From JAVJSD01 sp040219575 (GTDB taxonomy: Bacteria > Planctomycetota > Planctomycetia > Pirellulales > Pirellulaceae), in contig JAVJSD010000064.1 of the NCBI GenBank assembly GCA_040219575.1, positions 62,001 through 126,000 on the forward strand: DNA of 64,000 nucleotides, given 5' to 3'. Both the position numbers and the translations under genes were made by a program. Shown here piece by piece: positions 55,922 through 64,000 of this stretch (position 1 is the stretch's first letter; each line of letters starts with the position of its first letter). A model generated the notes under the pieces. It made no database searches. It had not been told where the DNA came from and saw only the letters and a list, made by a program, of their open reading frames with translations.

Positions 55922-58900
55922 ATGAGGCGTGCCGTGGAGAGCTGGAAGCAGTGTGTTTCATTCGCATTGATGCTTGTCACGCTGTTGACGCAGCCCGCCC
56001 GTGCAACGGAGGATGCGCCGCAACCGTTTTCGGGCCAGGAACTTGCCACGGATGCGTCGATTCCTCCCGATGTCGAAGCGAGGCTGAAATCGTCGGACGT
56101 TCAGGCTTTGTGCGACCTGCTGTTGACGTATCCGCAGGCCCGGGTGCGGGGAGCCGCGGCGCAACAGTTGGGAAAGCGCGACGATCCCGACGAGAAGCGG
56201 TTGATCGTGCCCGTGCTGCGTGCCGCGCTGGGCGATCCTGATATTCGGGTGGCAATCGCCGCCGCACAGCAACTCGCCACGTACGGACCGTTGGAACTAG
56301 AGGCCGTGGAGTTGCTGCTGACGAAAGCGAAGGTCGAGGGAAGCATCAACGAAGCGGACGCAAAGTGGTTTCACAAAAACCTTGGCGACGCGGCCCCGCA
56401 GATCGTCGCCGATTGGTTGAAGCATAACAGCGTCTCCCTGCGCCGTTTCGCCGTGCAAATGATCCGCGTTGCCATCGAGGGACGCGCGCGTCAGGTTCAA
56501 CTTCTGACCGCCGCTCTCGAAGACGACGATCCTCAAGTGCGACGTTCGGCCTCCGTGGCGTTGGAAGAAATGGGCGAGACGCCATCTCAATTGCTGAAAG
56601 CATTTGTCAGCTCGTTGGGACAGAGAGACGACTGGAAGACAGAGTCGGCGATTCGTAAAGCGGGACGGAAAGCCATTCCGCTGTTGATCGATGTTGTGCT
56701 CGACGAACAGGCCAGCGAGGCCCAACGCCGCGCGGCGGTCGCGCTGCTTCCGCCGCCGTCGGATTTCACGGGGGCGGCCTTCCAGCATCGACTACGGCAA
56801 GGACTTCAATCGACCGACGAAGGCGCCCGGCAGTGGGCCGCGATCGCGCTGGGGACAATGAGGCGACACCCCGCTGCCGCGCCCGTGCTGACCGAAGCCG
56901 CGTCGAATGCCGCGAATCCTCGGCGGATCGACGCGCTGCGTGCGCTCAAAGAAGTTCGCTTCCCTCATGACCGCCTGCCGGACGAGACGGCGGCGGCGCT
57001 AATGACGGCGCTCAAGGATAAAGACCGGCAAATTGCCGAGATTGCCGTAGCGATCATCCACACTCGGCAGCTCGGGGAGAGCCACTTGCCCGCTCTACTG
57101 ACGCTGCTCGAGGACGAAGACACGCGCCAGCGCGCCGTGCAGGCACTCGAAAAGGGCGCCCTCGTTCACGAACGGCTGGTCCCCATGCTGGCGTCGACCA
57201 TGAGGGCTGATCCACGTCGGGCAGGCACCGCGGGCGAGGCCTTGGTTTATCAGGGCATGCCAGGCGTCACGGCTCTCATCGACGTACTTTGCCATTGGGA
57301 TTCGCCGCAACAAGCGCGTTTTCAGGCCGCCGCCACGCTAACTCAAGTCGTCCCACCGCCGCCCGACGAACAGCGGCGAGTCGAAGCGTTGCTCAAGGAC
57401 GACAACAAACGCGTGCAGCAAATGGCGGCGGTGACCTTGGCTGCGTGGGGATACGACTGGGACGCCGTCGAAGACCATGTGCTGTCGCTCATGGTGCAGG
57501 GCGGCTTCTACGAGGCGCAGGCTGTCATCCGGGAGCATGGCGCCGACGACGACCTCGTCGATAAGCTGCTCGAACTCGCCGAAAACGAACGCTCATTGAA
57601 ATTGACGATCTATGAGTTGTTGCCTGTCGTCGGACCCACGTCGCGAGCCGGGGCGGAGGCGGTCCTCCGGGAACTCAACGACGATGCGTACGGACGGAAA
57701 GACTGGGGGGAGTTGCTGGGCAGGTTCGACGATGTGGGGCTCCAGACGCTGGTGTCAGCGCTGCAAGAAGCGAAGGGGGGCCAGCGTGAATGGCTCATTG
57801 AGGCGATTCGCGACGCAGGCCGCGAGCGGAACGCCTCCAGGGCCTTCATCCAAGTCGAAGATTGGGCCGTCGGACTCCGCGCGCAGGCGGCGAAACTCGT
57901 GCGCGGCGGACTTTCCGCAGAGGCGACGTCGACACGCCGACAATCCGCCCTCACGCTTCCATACGTCGACGCACAAGCTCAGGACGCGGTCGCCCCACTG
58001 GTGAACATGCTCTCGGATCGTGAAGTCCCCGACGAGCTACGCGCGGAAGCGATCGACGCACTTCGTCAGCTTGGTCCGCGCGCTGTGGAGGCGATCCCGC
58101 CGTTGACCGAACTGCTTGAAAGCGAGTTGTTGTCGGCCGACGCCTTTTACGCATTGCAGAGCATGGGGCCTGCAGCCGCGCCCATGGCGACACGACTGGC
58201 GGAACTCTTAAGTAGCGAACAACACTTTGACGATGCTGCTGCCACGCTGGCGAGTATCGGCCCCAAGGCACGTAGCGCCGTACCAGCCTTGCTGGCCCAA
58301 CTGCATGACGCACGCCATATCGGGCCGGCGACGCATGCGCTTCGCGCTGTTGGTGCTTCAGCCGAGCAGGTCCTCCCGCTTCTGTATCAACACCTGCGCG
58401 ACCCGCATACGTGTTGCGAAGCGGCGGCGGCGTTGGGGATCTTCGGCGACCGGAGCGCCATTCCCGAATTGAAGCGGCTGCTGGAAGGGAAAGATGTAGC
58501 CGTGCAGATCATGGCGGTTTCGTCTCTGGGCGCCTTAAAGGCCGAAGCATCGCTTGTCGCCGATGCAATAATCCCCTTCCTCACTGGCGACACGGAAGAA
58601 CTCCGATTCGCGGCCGTCAATGCGTTTGGGGCCAGTGAGGCCGCCGACGAAGTCGCCGTGCCTCTCCTCATGGATCGCATTGCAGACGACTCGATGCGCG
58701 TTCGCTTTGCAGCCGCGTATTGGCTCGGAACGTATGAGCGCCAAGCCGCGCCGGCGGTGCCAGCCCTCACAGCGGCTTTGTATGACCCGGACAACTGCAG
58801 TGCTGCTGCTAACGCGTTGGGCCGCCTCGGCCCAGTCGCCGCATCGGCGGTGCCGGCGCTTGTCGAGATGGCCCGCAGTGGAAGCAACCGCCCGACGCTA

Positions 58901-59116
58901 AAGCGTCAATACCATTACTTGCGGCGAATCGACGCCATACGGGCCTTGGGATCGTTGGGAGATGTCGCTGCGGAGGCGGCGCCCGCCCTGATCGAATTGT
59001 ACGGCGGACACGTCGATCTACGTCCCCATATCGCAACCGCACTCTGGGAGATCGATCCTGAGTCCGCCCAAGGCGCCGGAATCAAACGTCCCACTACGGA
59101 CGCCCGTGGGTTGTAG
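55922..59116 (+). CDS. Giant exported HEAT-repeat protein
   Basis: 1064 aa. A signal peptide (FALMLVTLLTQPARATE) precedes an all-helical solenoid of some 25-30 HEAT/PBS-lyase-type units. Examples are RVRGAAAQQLGKRDDP, VRRSASVALEEMG, IAEIAVAIIHTRQLG and PDELRAEAIDALRQLGPRAVEAIPPLTELLES. Such solenoids bind proteins; no enzyme domain is seen. Codon third positions are less GC-rich than in its neighbours. It sits between two copies of a ROK control region, and the stop codon at 59114 falls within an antisense ROK-gene relic, which suggests the gene arrived by insertion. The last residues (TTDARGL) may be read from that relic. Confidence 0.85.
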   Translation: MRRAVESWKQCVSFALMLVTLLTQPARATEDAPQPFSGQELATDASIPPDVEARLKSSDVQALCDLLLTYPQARVRGAAAQQLGKRDDPDEKRLIVPVLRAALGDPDIRVAIAAAQQLATYGPLELEAVELLLTKAKVEGSINEADAKWFHKNLGDAAPQIVADWLKHNSVSLRRFAVQMIRVAIEGRARQVQLLTAALEDDDPQVRRSASVALEEMGETPSQLLKAFVSSLGQRDDWKTESAIRKAGRKAIPLLIDVVLDEQASEAQRRAAVALLPPPSDFTGAAFQHRLRQGLQSTDEGARQWAAIALGTMRRHPAAAPVLTEAASNAANPRRIDALRALKEVRFPHDRLPDETAAALMTALKDKDRQIAEIAVAIIHTRQLGESHLPALLTLLEDEDTRQRAVQALEKGALVHERLVPMLASTMRADPRRAGTAGEALVYQGMPGVTALIDVLCHWDSPQQARFQAAATLTQVVPPPPDEQRRVEALLKDDNKRVQQMAAVTLAAWGYDWDAVEDHVLSLMVQGGFYEAQAVIREHGADDDLVDKLLELAENERSLKLTIYELLPVVGPTSRAGAEAVLRELNDDAYGRKDWGELLGRFDDVGLQTLVSALQEAKGGQREWLIEAIRDAGRERNASRAFIQVEDWAVGLRAQAAKLVRGGLSAEATSTRRQSALTLPYVDAQAQDAVAPLVNMLSDREVPDELRAEAIDALRQLGPRAVEAIPPLTELLESELLSADAFYALQSMGPAAAPMATRLAELLSSEQHFDDAAATLASIGPKARSAVPALLAQLHDARHIGPATHALRAVGASAEQVLPLLYQHLRDPHTCCEAAAALGIFGDRSAIPELKRLLEGKDVAVQIMAVSSLGALKAEASLVADAIIPFLTGDTEELRFAAVNAFGASEAADEVAVPLLMDRIADDSMRVRFAAAYWLGTYERQAAPAVPALTAALYDPDNCSAAANALGRLGPVAASAVPALVEMARSGSNRPTLKRQYHYLRRIDAIRALGSLGDVAAEAAPALIELYGGHVDLRPHIATALWEIDPESAQGAGIKRPTTDARGL

Positions 59117-59188
59117 CAACTGGGCCACTGATTGGGTCAGTCGTCGCAGGAGTTGTTCGCAGGTGGTGGGCGTGTCGAATTCGCCACC
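59111..59188 (-). pseudogene. Relic of a second ROK regulator gene
   Basis: The minus strand encodes 26 residues, GGEFDTPTTCEQLLRRLTQS and then VAQLLQ, continuing PTGV inside the HEAT gene. They align with the ROK protein segment FETPATYDDLLDHVEQHARG and following LTQTLGV (11 of 27 identical from the F). In the intact gene this segment lies about 350 nt from the promoter, whereas here it is only 14 nt from promoter-like site 2, so most of the gene is deleted. It overlaps the HEAT stop codon by a few bases. Confidence 0.6.
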
Positions 59189-59201
59189 CCATCAGCCAGC
59201 C

Positions 59202-59250
59202 GCATTTTTGTTAGCAACCTTTACAAATCGGCATTTGGTTTGCCGGTTGC
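59202..59250. promoter_or_regulatory. Conserved ROK site 2 upstream of the Gfo/Idh gene
   Basis: GTTAGCAACCTTTACAAA in its centre and GGTTTGCCGGTTGC at the end match site 1 (55631-55677). The -35 of the ROK promoter is spoiled here (CTAACA for TTGACA on the minus strand). The site is 157 bp before the Gfo/Idh ATG and may still bind the ROK protein, linking that gene to the ROK operon. The rest of the 290-bp gap to 59406 shows no gene. Confidence 0.65.
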
Positions 59251-59406
59251 CCGAAGAGCACAAAGGTAAAGGAGGCGGTAGGGAGAGAAGAACGAAGCGC
59301 GATCATGGTCGCGACGCTCGGCCGGTGCTAGAATCGAAGTTCCGCTGGTCCCTCCCTTTCACGCATTCCGGTCGCGCTTGTCGACCCGCCGCAGGAGCCT
59401 GTCCCC

Positions 59407-60774
59407 ATGAGTGAAGCAACCCAGGGTTCGTCTCGTCGCGACTTCCTCAAAACCACCGGCACGTTGGCTGCCGCCGGCGCGCTCGTTGCCAGTTCCGCCC
59501 GCATGGCCCACGCCGCGGAGGACAACACCATCCAGGTGGCGCTGGTAGGTTGCGGCGGTCGCGGCACGGGGGCGGCGTCGAACGCCCTCTCGGTGAAGAA
59601 CGGCCCGCTCAAGCTCGTGGCGATGGCCGACGTCTTCGAAGATCGACTGAACACCAGTCACAACAGCATCAAGACCCACCACGAAGACAAGGTCGATGTG
59701 CCCGAGGAGCGCCGCTTCATCGGTTTCGACGCCTACAAGAAAGCGATCGACTGCCTCAAGCCGGGCGACGTCGCCATCTTCGCCACGCCGCCCGCCTTCC
59801 GTTGGGTGCACTTTGAGTACGCCATCGAGAAGGGCGTCAACGTGTTCATGGAGAAGCCGATCTCGGTCGATGGATTCTCCAGCGGCAAGATGTTCGAACT
59901 CGGCGAGTTGTCGAAGGAGCGGGGCCTGAAGGTCGGCGTCGGCTTGATGTGCCGTCACTGCGAGGCCCGCGGCGAACTGTACGACCGCATCAAGAACGGC
60001 GAAATCGGCGACATCACGCTGCTGCGGGCCTACCGCGTGACCGGCCCCACCGGCTCGGCCTTCACCGGCAAGAAGCCCGAGGGCATGAGCGAGCTGCTGT
60101 ACCAGATCAAGCGGTTCCACGCCTTCCTGTGGGCCAGCGGCGGCGCGTTCAGCGACTTTTTGATTCACAACATCGACGAGTCGTGCTGGATGAAGGACGC
60201 CTGGCCGATCGAGGCCAAGGGCATGGGCGGCCGTCACTATCGCGGCGACTACATCGACCAGAACTTCGACACCTATTCGGTGGAGTACACCTTCGCCGAC
60301 GGCACGAAGATGTTCCTCGGCGGGCGGAACATGCCCGGCTGCTCGAACGAGTTCGCCAGCTACGCGCACGGCACCAAGGGCTCGGCGGTGATCTCCACGG
60401 CCGCGCATTCGCCCGCCAAGTGCCGCATCTACAAGAGCCATAAAATCGACCACGAAGAGCCGACCTGGGCCTTCCCGCAGCCCGAGCAAAGCCCCTACCA
60501 GCTCGAATGGAACGACCTGGTGCACGCCATCCGCCAGGACCTGCCCTACAACGAGGTGAAGCGCGGCGCGGAAGCCAGCCTGGTGACCGCCATGGGCCGG
60601 ATGGCGGCGCACACCGGCCAGGTGGTGACGTGGGACCAGTGCCTCAACAACGAGCACGCCTTCGCCCCGGACGTCGACAAGCTGACGATGGACTCCCCCG
60701 CCCCCATCCTCGCCGACGCCGACGGCCAATACCGCATCCCGCTGCCGGGCCTTGTCGTCGATCGCGAGTACTAA
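59407..60774 (+). CDS. Tat-exported Gfo/Idh/MocA family oxidoreductase
   Basis: 455 aa. A twin-arginine leader (SSRRDFLKTTGTLAAAGALVA) is followed by the Rossmann motif VALVGCGGRGTGAASNAL, then VAIFATPPAFRWVHFEYAIE and the EKPISVDG catalytic Lys motif. The C-terminal half has GGAFSDFLIHNIDESCWM with the His/Asp typical of exported planctomycete members. NAD(P)-linked oxidation of a sugar or inositol-like compound is the family reaction; in the periplasm the cofactor would be exported with the folded protein. Site 2 lies upstream. The DUF1592 gene follows 98 bp behind. Confidence 0.9.
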   Translation: MSEATQGSSRRDFLKTTGTLAAAGALVASSARMAHAAEDNTIQVALVGCGGRGTGAASNALSVKNGPLKLVAMADVFEDRLNTSHNSIKTHHEDKVDVPEERRFIGFDAYKKAIDCLKPGDVAIFATPPAFRWVHFEYAIEKGVNVFMEKPISVDGFSSGKMFELGELSKERGLKVGVGLMCRHCEARGELYDRIKNGEIGDITLLRAYRVTGPTGSAFTGKKPEGMSELLYQIKRFHAFLWASGGAFSDFLIHNIDESCWMKDAWPIEAKGMGGRHYRGDYIDQNFDTYSVEYTFADGTKMFLGGRNMPGCSNEFASYAHGTKGSAVISTAAHSPAKCRIYKSHKIDHEEPTWAFPQPEQSPYQLEWNDLVHAIRQDLPYNEVKRGAEASLVTAMGRMAAHTGQVVTWDQCLNNEHAFAPDVDKLTMDSPAPILADADGQYRIPLPGLVVDREY

Positions 60775-60784
60775 TCGCCGTGGC

Positions 60785-60802
60785 GCAGCCTTCCAGGCTG
60801 CC
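60785..60802. repeat. Short palindrome GCAGCCTTCCAGGCTGCC
   Basis: A hairpin with GCAGCCT/AGGCTGC arms in the gap between the Gfo/Idh and DUF1592 genes, the same short class as 38444-38461. Confidence 0.65.
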
Positions 60803-60858
60803 AGATCAGCAGCATCGGTTAGAGTCGACGCAGGCCGGTCGCAAGCATACATGACTTC

Positions 60859-60875
60859 AGGAGGAAACCGGCATC
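60859..60875 (+). promoter_or_regulatory. Perfect Shine-Dalgarno followed by an AUC start position
   Basis: AGGAGG at 60859-60864, 8 nt of spacing, then ATC at 60873-60875, the first codon of a reading frame that encodes a full signal peptide. No ATG, GTG or TTG occurs in that frame before the GTG at 61011. Confidence 0.65.
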
Positions 60876-62951
60876 AGCAATTGCGCGCCAACCATTCGAA
60901 TCGCAACGGTAACCGTCGCGGCCGTCCTCTGCATTTCTGCAAACTCGGCTCGCGCCGATGAGCGCGCGCCGACCGACAGGCAGGATGCTTTCATCGAGCA
61001 TCTCCAGCCGGTGTTTCGGCAGCGATGCGTTCAATGTCATGGCAAGAACGGCAAGACGGAGGGAGAGGTCAACCTCTTTGCCTTGAACAGCGCCGACGAT
61101 CTGGCCGCGAAACCGGAATTGCTGCGCGACCTGATCGACGCGTTGGACTCGGAGTATATGCCGCCTGAAGACGCACCGCCGCTTCCCGACGAGCAGCGCG
61201 CGGCGCTCGTTGGGCGACTTCAGGAGTTGCTGCACAGCGCCGTGGCGTCGCAATCGGTAACGCCTCACACGCCGCTGCGGCGGATGAACCGTTTTCAGTA
61301 CAACAACGCGGTGCAGGACCTGTTCCAGCTGAAGGTGGTCGTGTTTCCGCTGCCCGAGCGGATGCTGCGGGAGCACGGCGACTACTTCCAGCCGCAGACC
61401 GGCAAGATGCCCGAGAAGGTGAGCGCCGGCAGCCGTCCGCTCGGCAAATCGCAGATGATCGAACCCCGCCTGGGCGGCGTCGCGCCATTCCCGCAGGACC
61501 TGCGGGCGGAGCATGGATTCGACAACCGGGCCGACCATCTGACGCTCTCGCCGCTGCTGCTGGAATCGCTGCTGCGGCTGAGTCGGTCGATCGTCGAGAG
61601 CGAAGATTTCACGGCCAAAACGTGCGGCATCTGGGACGAGTTCTTCGCACCGCCGGGAGAAGCAACCTCGCCGGAGATGGAGAGCATCGTCCGCGATCGT
61701 TTGCGGATGTTCCTCACGCGCGCGTTTCGCCGGCCGGTGGAAGACGAACTCCTCGACCGCTACGTCGGCCATGTGATCGCCCAGCAGCAGGCGGGCGAGT
61801 CGTTCACCAACAGCATGAAGAGCGCGGCCGCCGCCGCGCTGGCGTCGCCGCGATTTTTCTACCTTTACGATCGGGCCGGTGAAGCGGACGGCGATGGCGA
61901 GACGAAGTCCGCGCCGCTCGACGACTTTGAACTCGCCTCGCGGCTGTCGTTCTTCCTGTGGGGCAGCATTCCCGACGAGGTGTTGCTCGATCTGGCCGCC
62001 CAGGGAAAACTGCACGAGCCGGAAGTGCTTCAGCAGCAGGTGGAGCGGATGTTGAAGGACCGCCGTCTGAAGCGGTTCTGCGACAGCTTTCCCGCCCAGT
62101 GGCTGCAGCTGGATCGCATCATCTCCTCGACGCCCGACCCGGAAAAATACCCGCAGTTCTACTATTCCAAATACCGCGCCAGCATGCACATGATGCTGGA
62201 GCCGCTGCTGCTGTTCGAGACCGTGTTGATCGAGGACCGCTCGATCCTGCAGTTCATCGATTCCGACTTCAGCTACCGCAGCAACCTGCTGGAGGCCTGG
62301 TACCGCGACGGTTCGCAGGGCGCCGCGGGATCGCCGGTGGTGGTGCCGTTCCGCCGTGTGCCCGTCAGCGATCGCCGGCAGGGCGGTCTGATCACGAGCG
62401 CCGCCGTGATGACGATGACGTCGGGCGCGATGCGGACCAAGCCGATCACCCGCGGCGCCTGGGTGGCGAGCGTGATTCTCAACGATCCGCCAGAGCCGCC
62501 GCCGGCCGACGTGCCGCCGCTGGCCGAGAAGCCGAGCGCCGACGAAGAGAATCTGACGCTGCGGGAGCGTTTCGCCGCGCACCGCAAGCGGGCCGATTGC
62601 GCCGGCTGCCACGAGAAGATCGATCCCCTGGGCTTCGCGCTGGAGAATTACGACGCCGCCGGAATCTGGCGCGAGACGTACGAGAACGGCCGCGAGGTCG
62701 ACGCCAGCGGCACGCTGTTCGGCCGCCGTCGGTTTAACGACGTGGTCGAATTCAAAGACGCCCTGCTGGTGGAGAAAGACCGCTTCACCAGGGCGCTGGC
62801 CGCGCACCTGCTGGCGTTCGCCCTGGGACGGGAAATCAGCGTCGCCGACTCGCTTGCGTTGGAGGAGATCGTGCAGGAGACGGCCGACGACGATTATCGT
62901 TTCCACACACTGATCAAACAGATCGTGCTCAGCGAGCCGTTTCGGCGCTGA
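60873..62951 (+). CDS. Exported cytochrome-like protein with DUF1587-DUF1595-DUF1592-DUF1588-DUF1585
   Basis: 692 aa if begun at the ATC 60873. The start (SNCAPTIRIATVTVAAVLCI, then SANSARADERA) is an excellent signal peptide, followed by the haem site RCVQCHGKNGKTEGEVNL. Domains in order: DUF1587 (LRRMNRFQYNNAVQDLF), DUF1595 (MFLTRAFRRPVEDELLDRYV), DUF1592 (ELASRLSFFLWGSIPDEVLL), DUF1588 (TKPITRGAWVASVILNDPPE, then CAGCHEKIDPLGFALENYD with a second haem site) and DUF1585 (FTRALAAHLLAFALGREIS). A GTG at 61011 would remove the signal and cut into the cytochrome domain, so it is unlikely. The partner DUF1552 gene follows after 46 bp. Function is unknown. Confidence 0.85.
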   Translation: MSNCAPTIRIATVTVAAVLCISANSARADERAPTDRQDAFIEHLQPVFRQRCVQCHGKNGKTEGEVNLFALNSADDLAAKPELLRDLIDALDSEYMPPEDAPPLPDEQRAALVGRLQELLHSAVASQSVTPHTPLRRMNRFQYNNAVQDLFQLKVVVFPLPERMLREHGDYFQPQTGKMPEKVSAGSRPLGKSQMIEPRLGGVAPFPQDLRAEHGFDNRADHLTLSPLLLESLLRLSRSIVESEDFTAKTCGIWDEFFAPPGEATSPEMESIVRDRLRMFLTRAFRRPVEDELLDRYVGHVIAQQQAGESFTNSMKSAAAAALASPRFFYLYDRAGEADGDGETKSAPLDDFELASRLSFFLWGSIPDEVLLDLAAQGKLHEPEVLQQQVERMLKDRRLKRFCDSFPAQWLQLDRIISSTPDPEKYPQFYYSKYRASMHMMLEPLLLFETVLIEDRSILQFIDSDFSYRSNLLEAWYRDGSQGAAGSPVVVPFRRVPVSDRRQGGLITSAAVMTMTSGAMRTKPITRGAWVASVILNDPPEPPPADVPPLAEKPSADEENLTLRERFAAHRKRADCAGCHEKIDPLGFALENYDAAGIWRETYENGREVDASGTLFGRRRFNDVVEFKDALLVEKDRFTRALAAHLLAFALGREISVADSLALEEIVQETADDDYRFHTLIKQIVLSEPFRR

Positions 62952-62997
62952 GCTGAAGTAAGACGGACGTGGACGTCCGTCGCACAGGGAAGAATCA

Positions 62998-64000
62998 ATG
63001 CATACGACGACGAGAAGAAACTTCCTGCGAGGCGCCGCCGGCGCGACGCTGGCCTTGCCGTGGCTGGAGAGCCTGAACTTGGCTGCCGCCTCCGAGTCGA
63101 AGCCCGCCCGACGACTCGCCATCTTCTACGTGCCGATCGGCGTGGTGCGGCGGGGCTTCTTTCCGGGCGAGCAGGACGCGGCGATTCCCAAGTTCACCAG
63201 CAGCCAGAAGGAAATCGAACGGAAGCGCGAGATCCCCCTCGGCCTGCATCGGCTCGAAGAGCTGACGCCCACGCAAGAGCCGCTGACGCCGATCAAGGAC
63301 AAGGTCACGTTCATTTCCGGCATGGACCGCTTCTACAAGCACGGCAGCGACGTCCACGCCCAATGCGCTTCGTGCTTCTTGAGCAGCGCCACGGCGCACA
63401 GCGTTGAGTCGTCGGTCTATCCGCTGGCCCGCACGCTCGACCACCTCGTCGCCGATCATGTCGGCGATCAAACGCCCTTCCGCACGCTGGAGCTGAGTTG
63501 CAACAGCCACAAGGACAACAAGGAGTCGATCTACTTCGACAACATCTCGTGGTACGGCACGGGCCACGTCGCGCCGTCGATACGCGACCCGCGCAAAGCC
63601 TACCGCCGGCTGTTCGGCACCCAGGAGATTCAGGCCTATCGCAACATCACCGATCTGGTGCTGGAAGACGCCCGGGCGATGCAGCGAGACCTGGGCCGCC
63701 TCGACCGGCAGAAGTTCGCCGAGTATTTCGAGGGCATCCGCTCGATCGAACAACAGATGGACAAGCTGGAGCAGATGAAAGGCGAGTTGGCCCAGGTGTC
63801 GCTCGCGGAGCCGCCGGAGGCGCACCTGCCGCGCGGCGAGTACATCCGGCTGATGGGCGACCTGATGGTGGCGGCCCTGCAGACCGGACTGACCAACGTG
63901 GCCACGCTGATGGTCGGTCCCGAACGGTGGGACACGCCGTTCTTGTATGAATCGCTGTTCGACAAACCGATGAGCCACCATCAGATGTCGCACAACCAGG
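62998..64000 (+). CDS. DUF1552 protein, truncated by the window end
   Basis: 334 residues are visible from the ATG at 62998, with no stop. A twin-arginine-like leader (TTRRNFLRGAAGATLALPW) is followed by the DUF1552 pattern: RLAIFYVPIGVVRRGFFPG, KVTFISGMDRFYKHGSDVHA, DHLVADHVGDQTPFRTLELS, YFDNISWYGTGHVAPSIRDP and the end MSHHQMSHN. DUF1552 proteins regularly follow DUF1592 cytochrome-like proteins in planctomycetes, as here. Their activity is not known; a few share the fold of DUF1501. Confidence 0.9.
   Translation, partial: MHTTTRRNFLRGAAGATLALPWLESLNLAAASESKPARRLAIFYVPIGVVRRGFFPGEQDAAIPKFTSSQKEIERKREIPLGLHRLEELTPTQEPLTPIKDKVTFISGMDRFYKHGSDVHAQCASCFLSSATAHSVESSVYPLARTLDHLVADHVGDQTPFRTLELSCNSHKDNKESIYFDNISWYGTGHVAPSIRDPRKAYRRLFGTQEIQAYRNITDLVLEDARAMQRDLGRLDRQKFAEYFEGIRSIEQQMDKLEQMKGELAQVSLAEPPEAHLPRGEYIRLMGDLMVAALQTGLTNVATLMVGPERWDTPFLYESLFDKPMSHHQMSHNQ

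Overview
The window comes from a GC-rich bacterium of the phylum Planctomycetota, most likely a Pirellulales-type lineage (the order is inference). The phylum call rests on protein families nearly confined to that group: two PSCyt1-DUF1549-DUF1553 plus DUF1501 pairs, one DUF1587/1595/1592/1588/1585 plus DUF1552 pair, four secreted sulfatases, Tat-exported Gfo/Idh/MocA and amidohydrolase proteins, and a Hsp70/GrpE/J-like gene set. No rRNA, tRNA, CRISPR array, prophage or intact transposase gene was seen.

Layout. 1-12.8 kb holds mostly household genes: a truncated secreted protein, an inositol-monophosphatase family enzyme, a Cys/Met-metabolism PLP enzyme, two thioredoxin-fold proteins separated by a strong terminator, ftsH, a cinA-like gene and a secreted Ntn hydrolase. 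Two copies of a roughly 380-bp MITE-like element lie here. 12.9-21.6 kb carries secreted or degradative enzymes (beta-propeller glycosidase-like, M24 peptidase, beta-lactamase-like, amidohydrolase, Gfo/Idh) and a copper ATPase. 21.7-33.1 kb is one long minus-strand block. It starts with a large TPR protein, then a J-like protein with HPP in place of HPD, a GrpE-like exchange factor, a Hsp70 and a zinc-ribbon protein, and continues into a sulfatase, glpD, glpK and a small Imm17-like membrane protein. 33.3-48 kb is a polysaccharide/sialidase/sulfatase region with ispH and a GntR-led DUF1553-DUF1501 operon. 48-55.6 kb has an acyl-CoA dehydrogenase and a ROK-led DUF1553-DUF1501 operon. 55.9-64 kb has a giant HEAT-repeat protein, a Gfo/Idh oxidoreductase and the DUF1592-DUF1552 pair, which runs off the window.

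How the genes fit together. The four sulfatases, two tandem sialidase-like propellers, the propeller glycosidase and the oxidoreductases fit breakdown of sulfated or acidic glycans. Each of the two DUF1553-DUF1501 pairs sits directly behind its own one-component regulator (GntR/FCD or ROK), with a candidate operator in front. glpD and glpK form a glycerol module. The TPR/J-like/GrpE/Hsp70/zinc-ribbon set looks like a dedicated, diverged chaperone machine.

The most notable observations are these. (1) The diverged Hsp70 machine. (2) A ROK regulator promoter/operator that occurs twice, the second copy beside an antisense relic of a ROK gene, with the HEAT gene between them. (3) The DUF1592 gene has a perfect Shine-Dalgarno followed by AUC instead of a standard start. 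(4) Several families of short palindromic elements sit between genes, some of them supplying the stop codons of the flanking genes. (5) A MITE family has nested inverted repeats.
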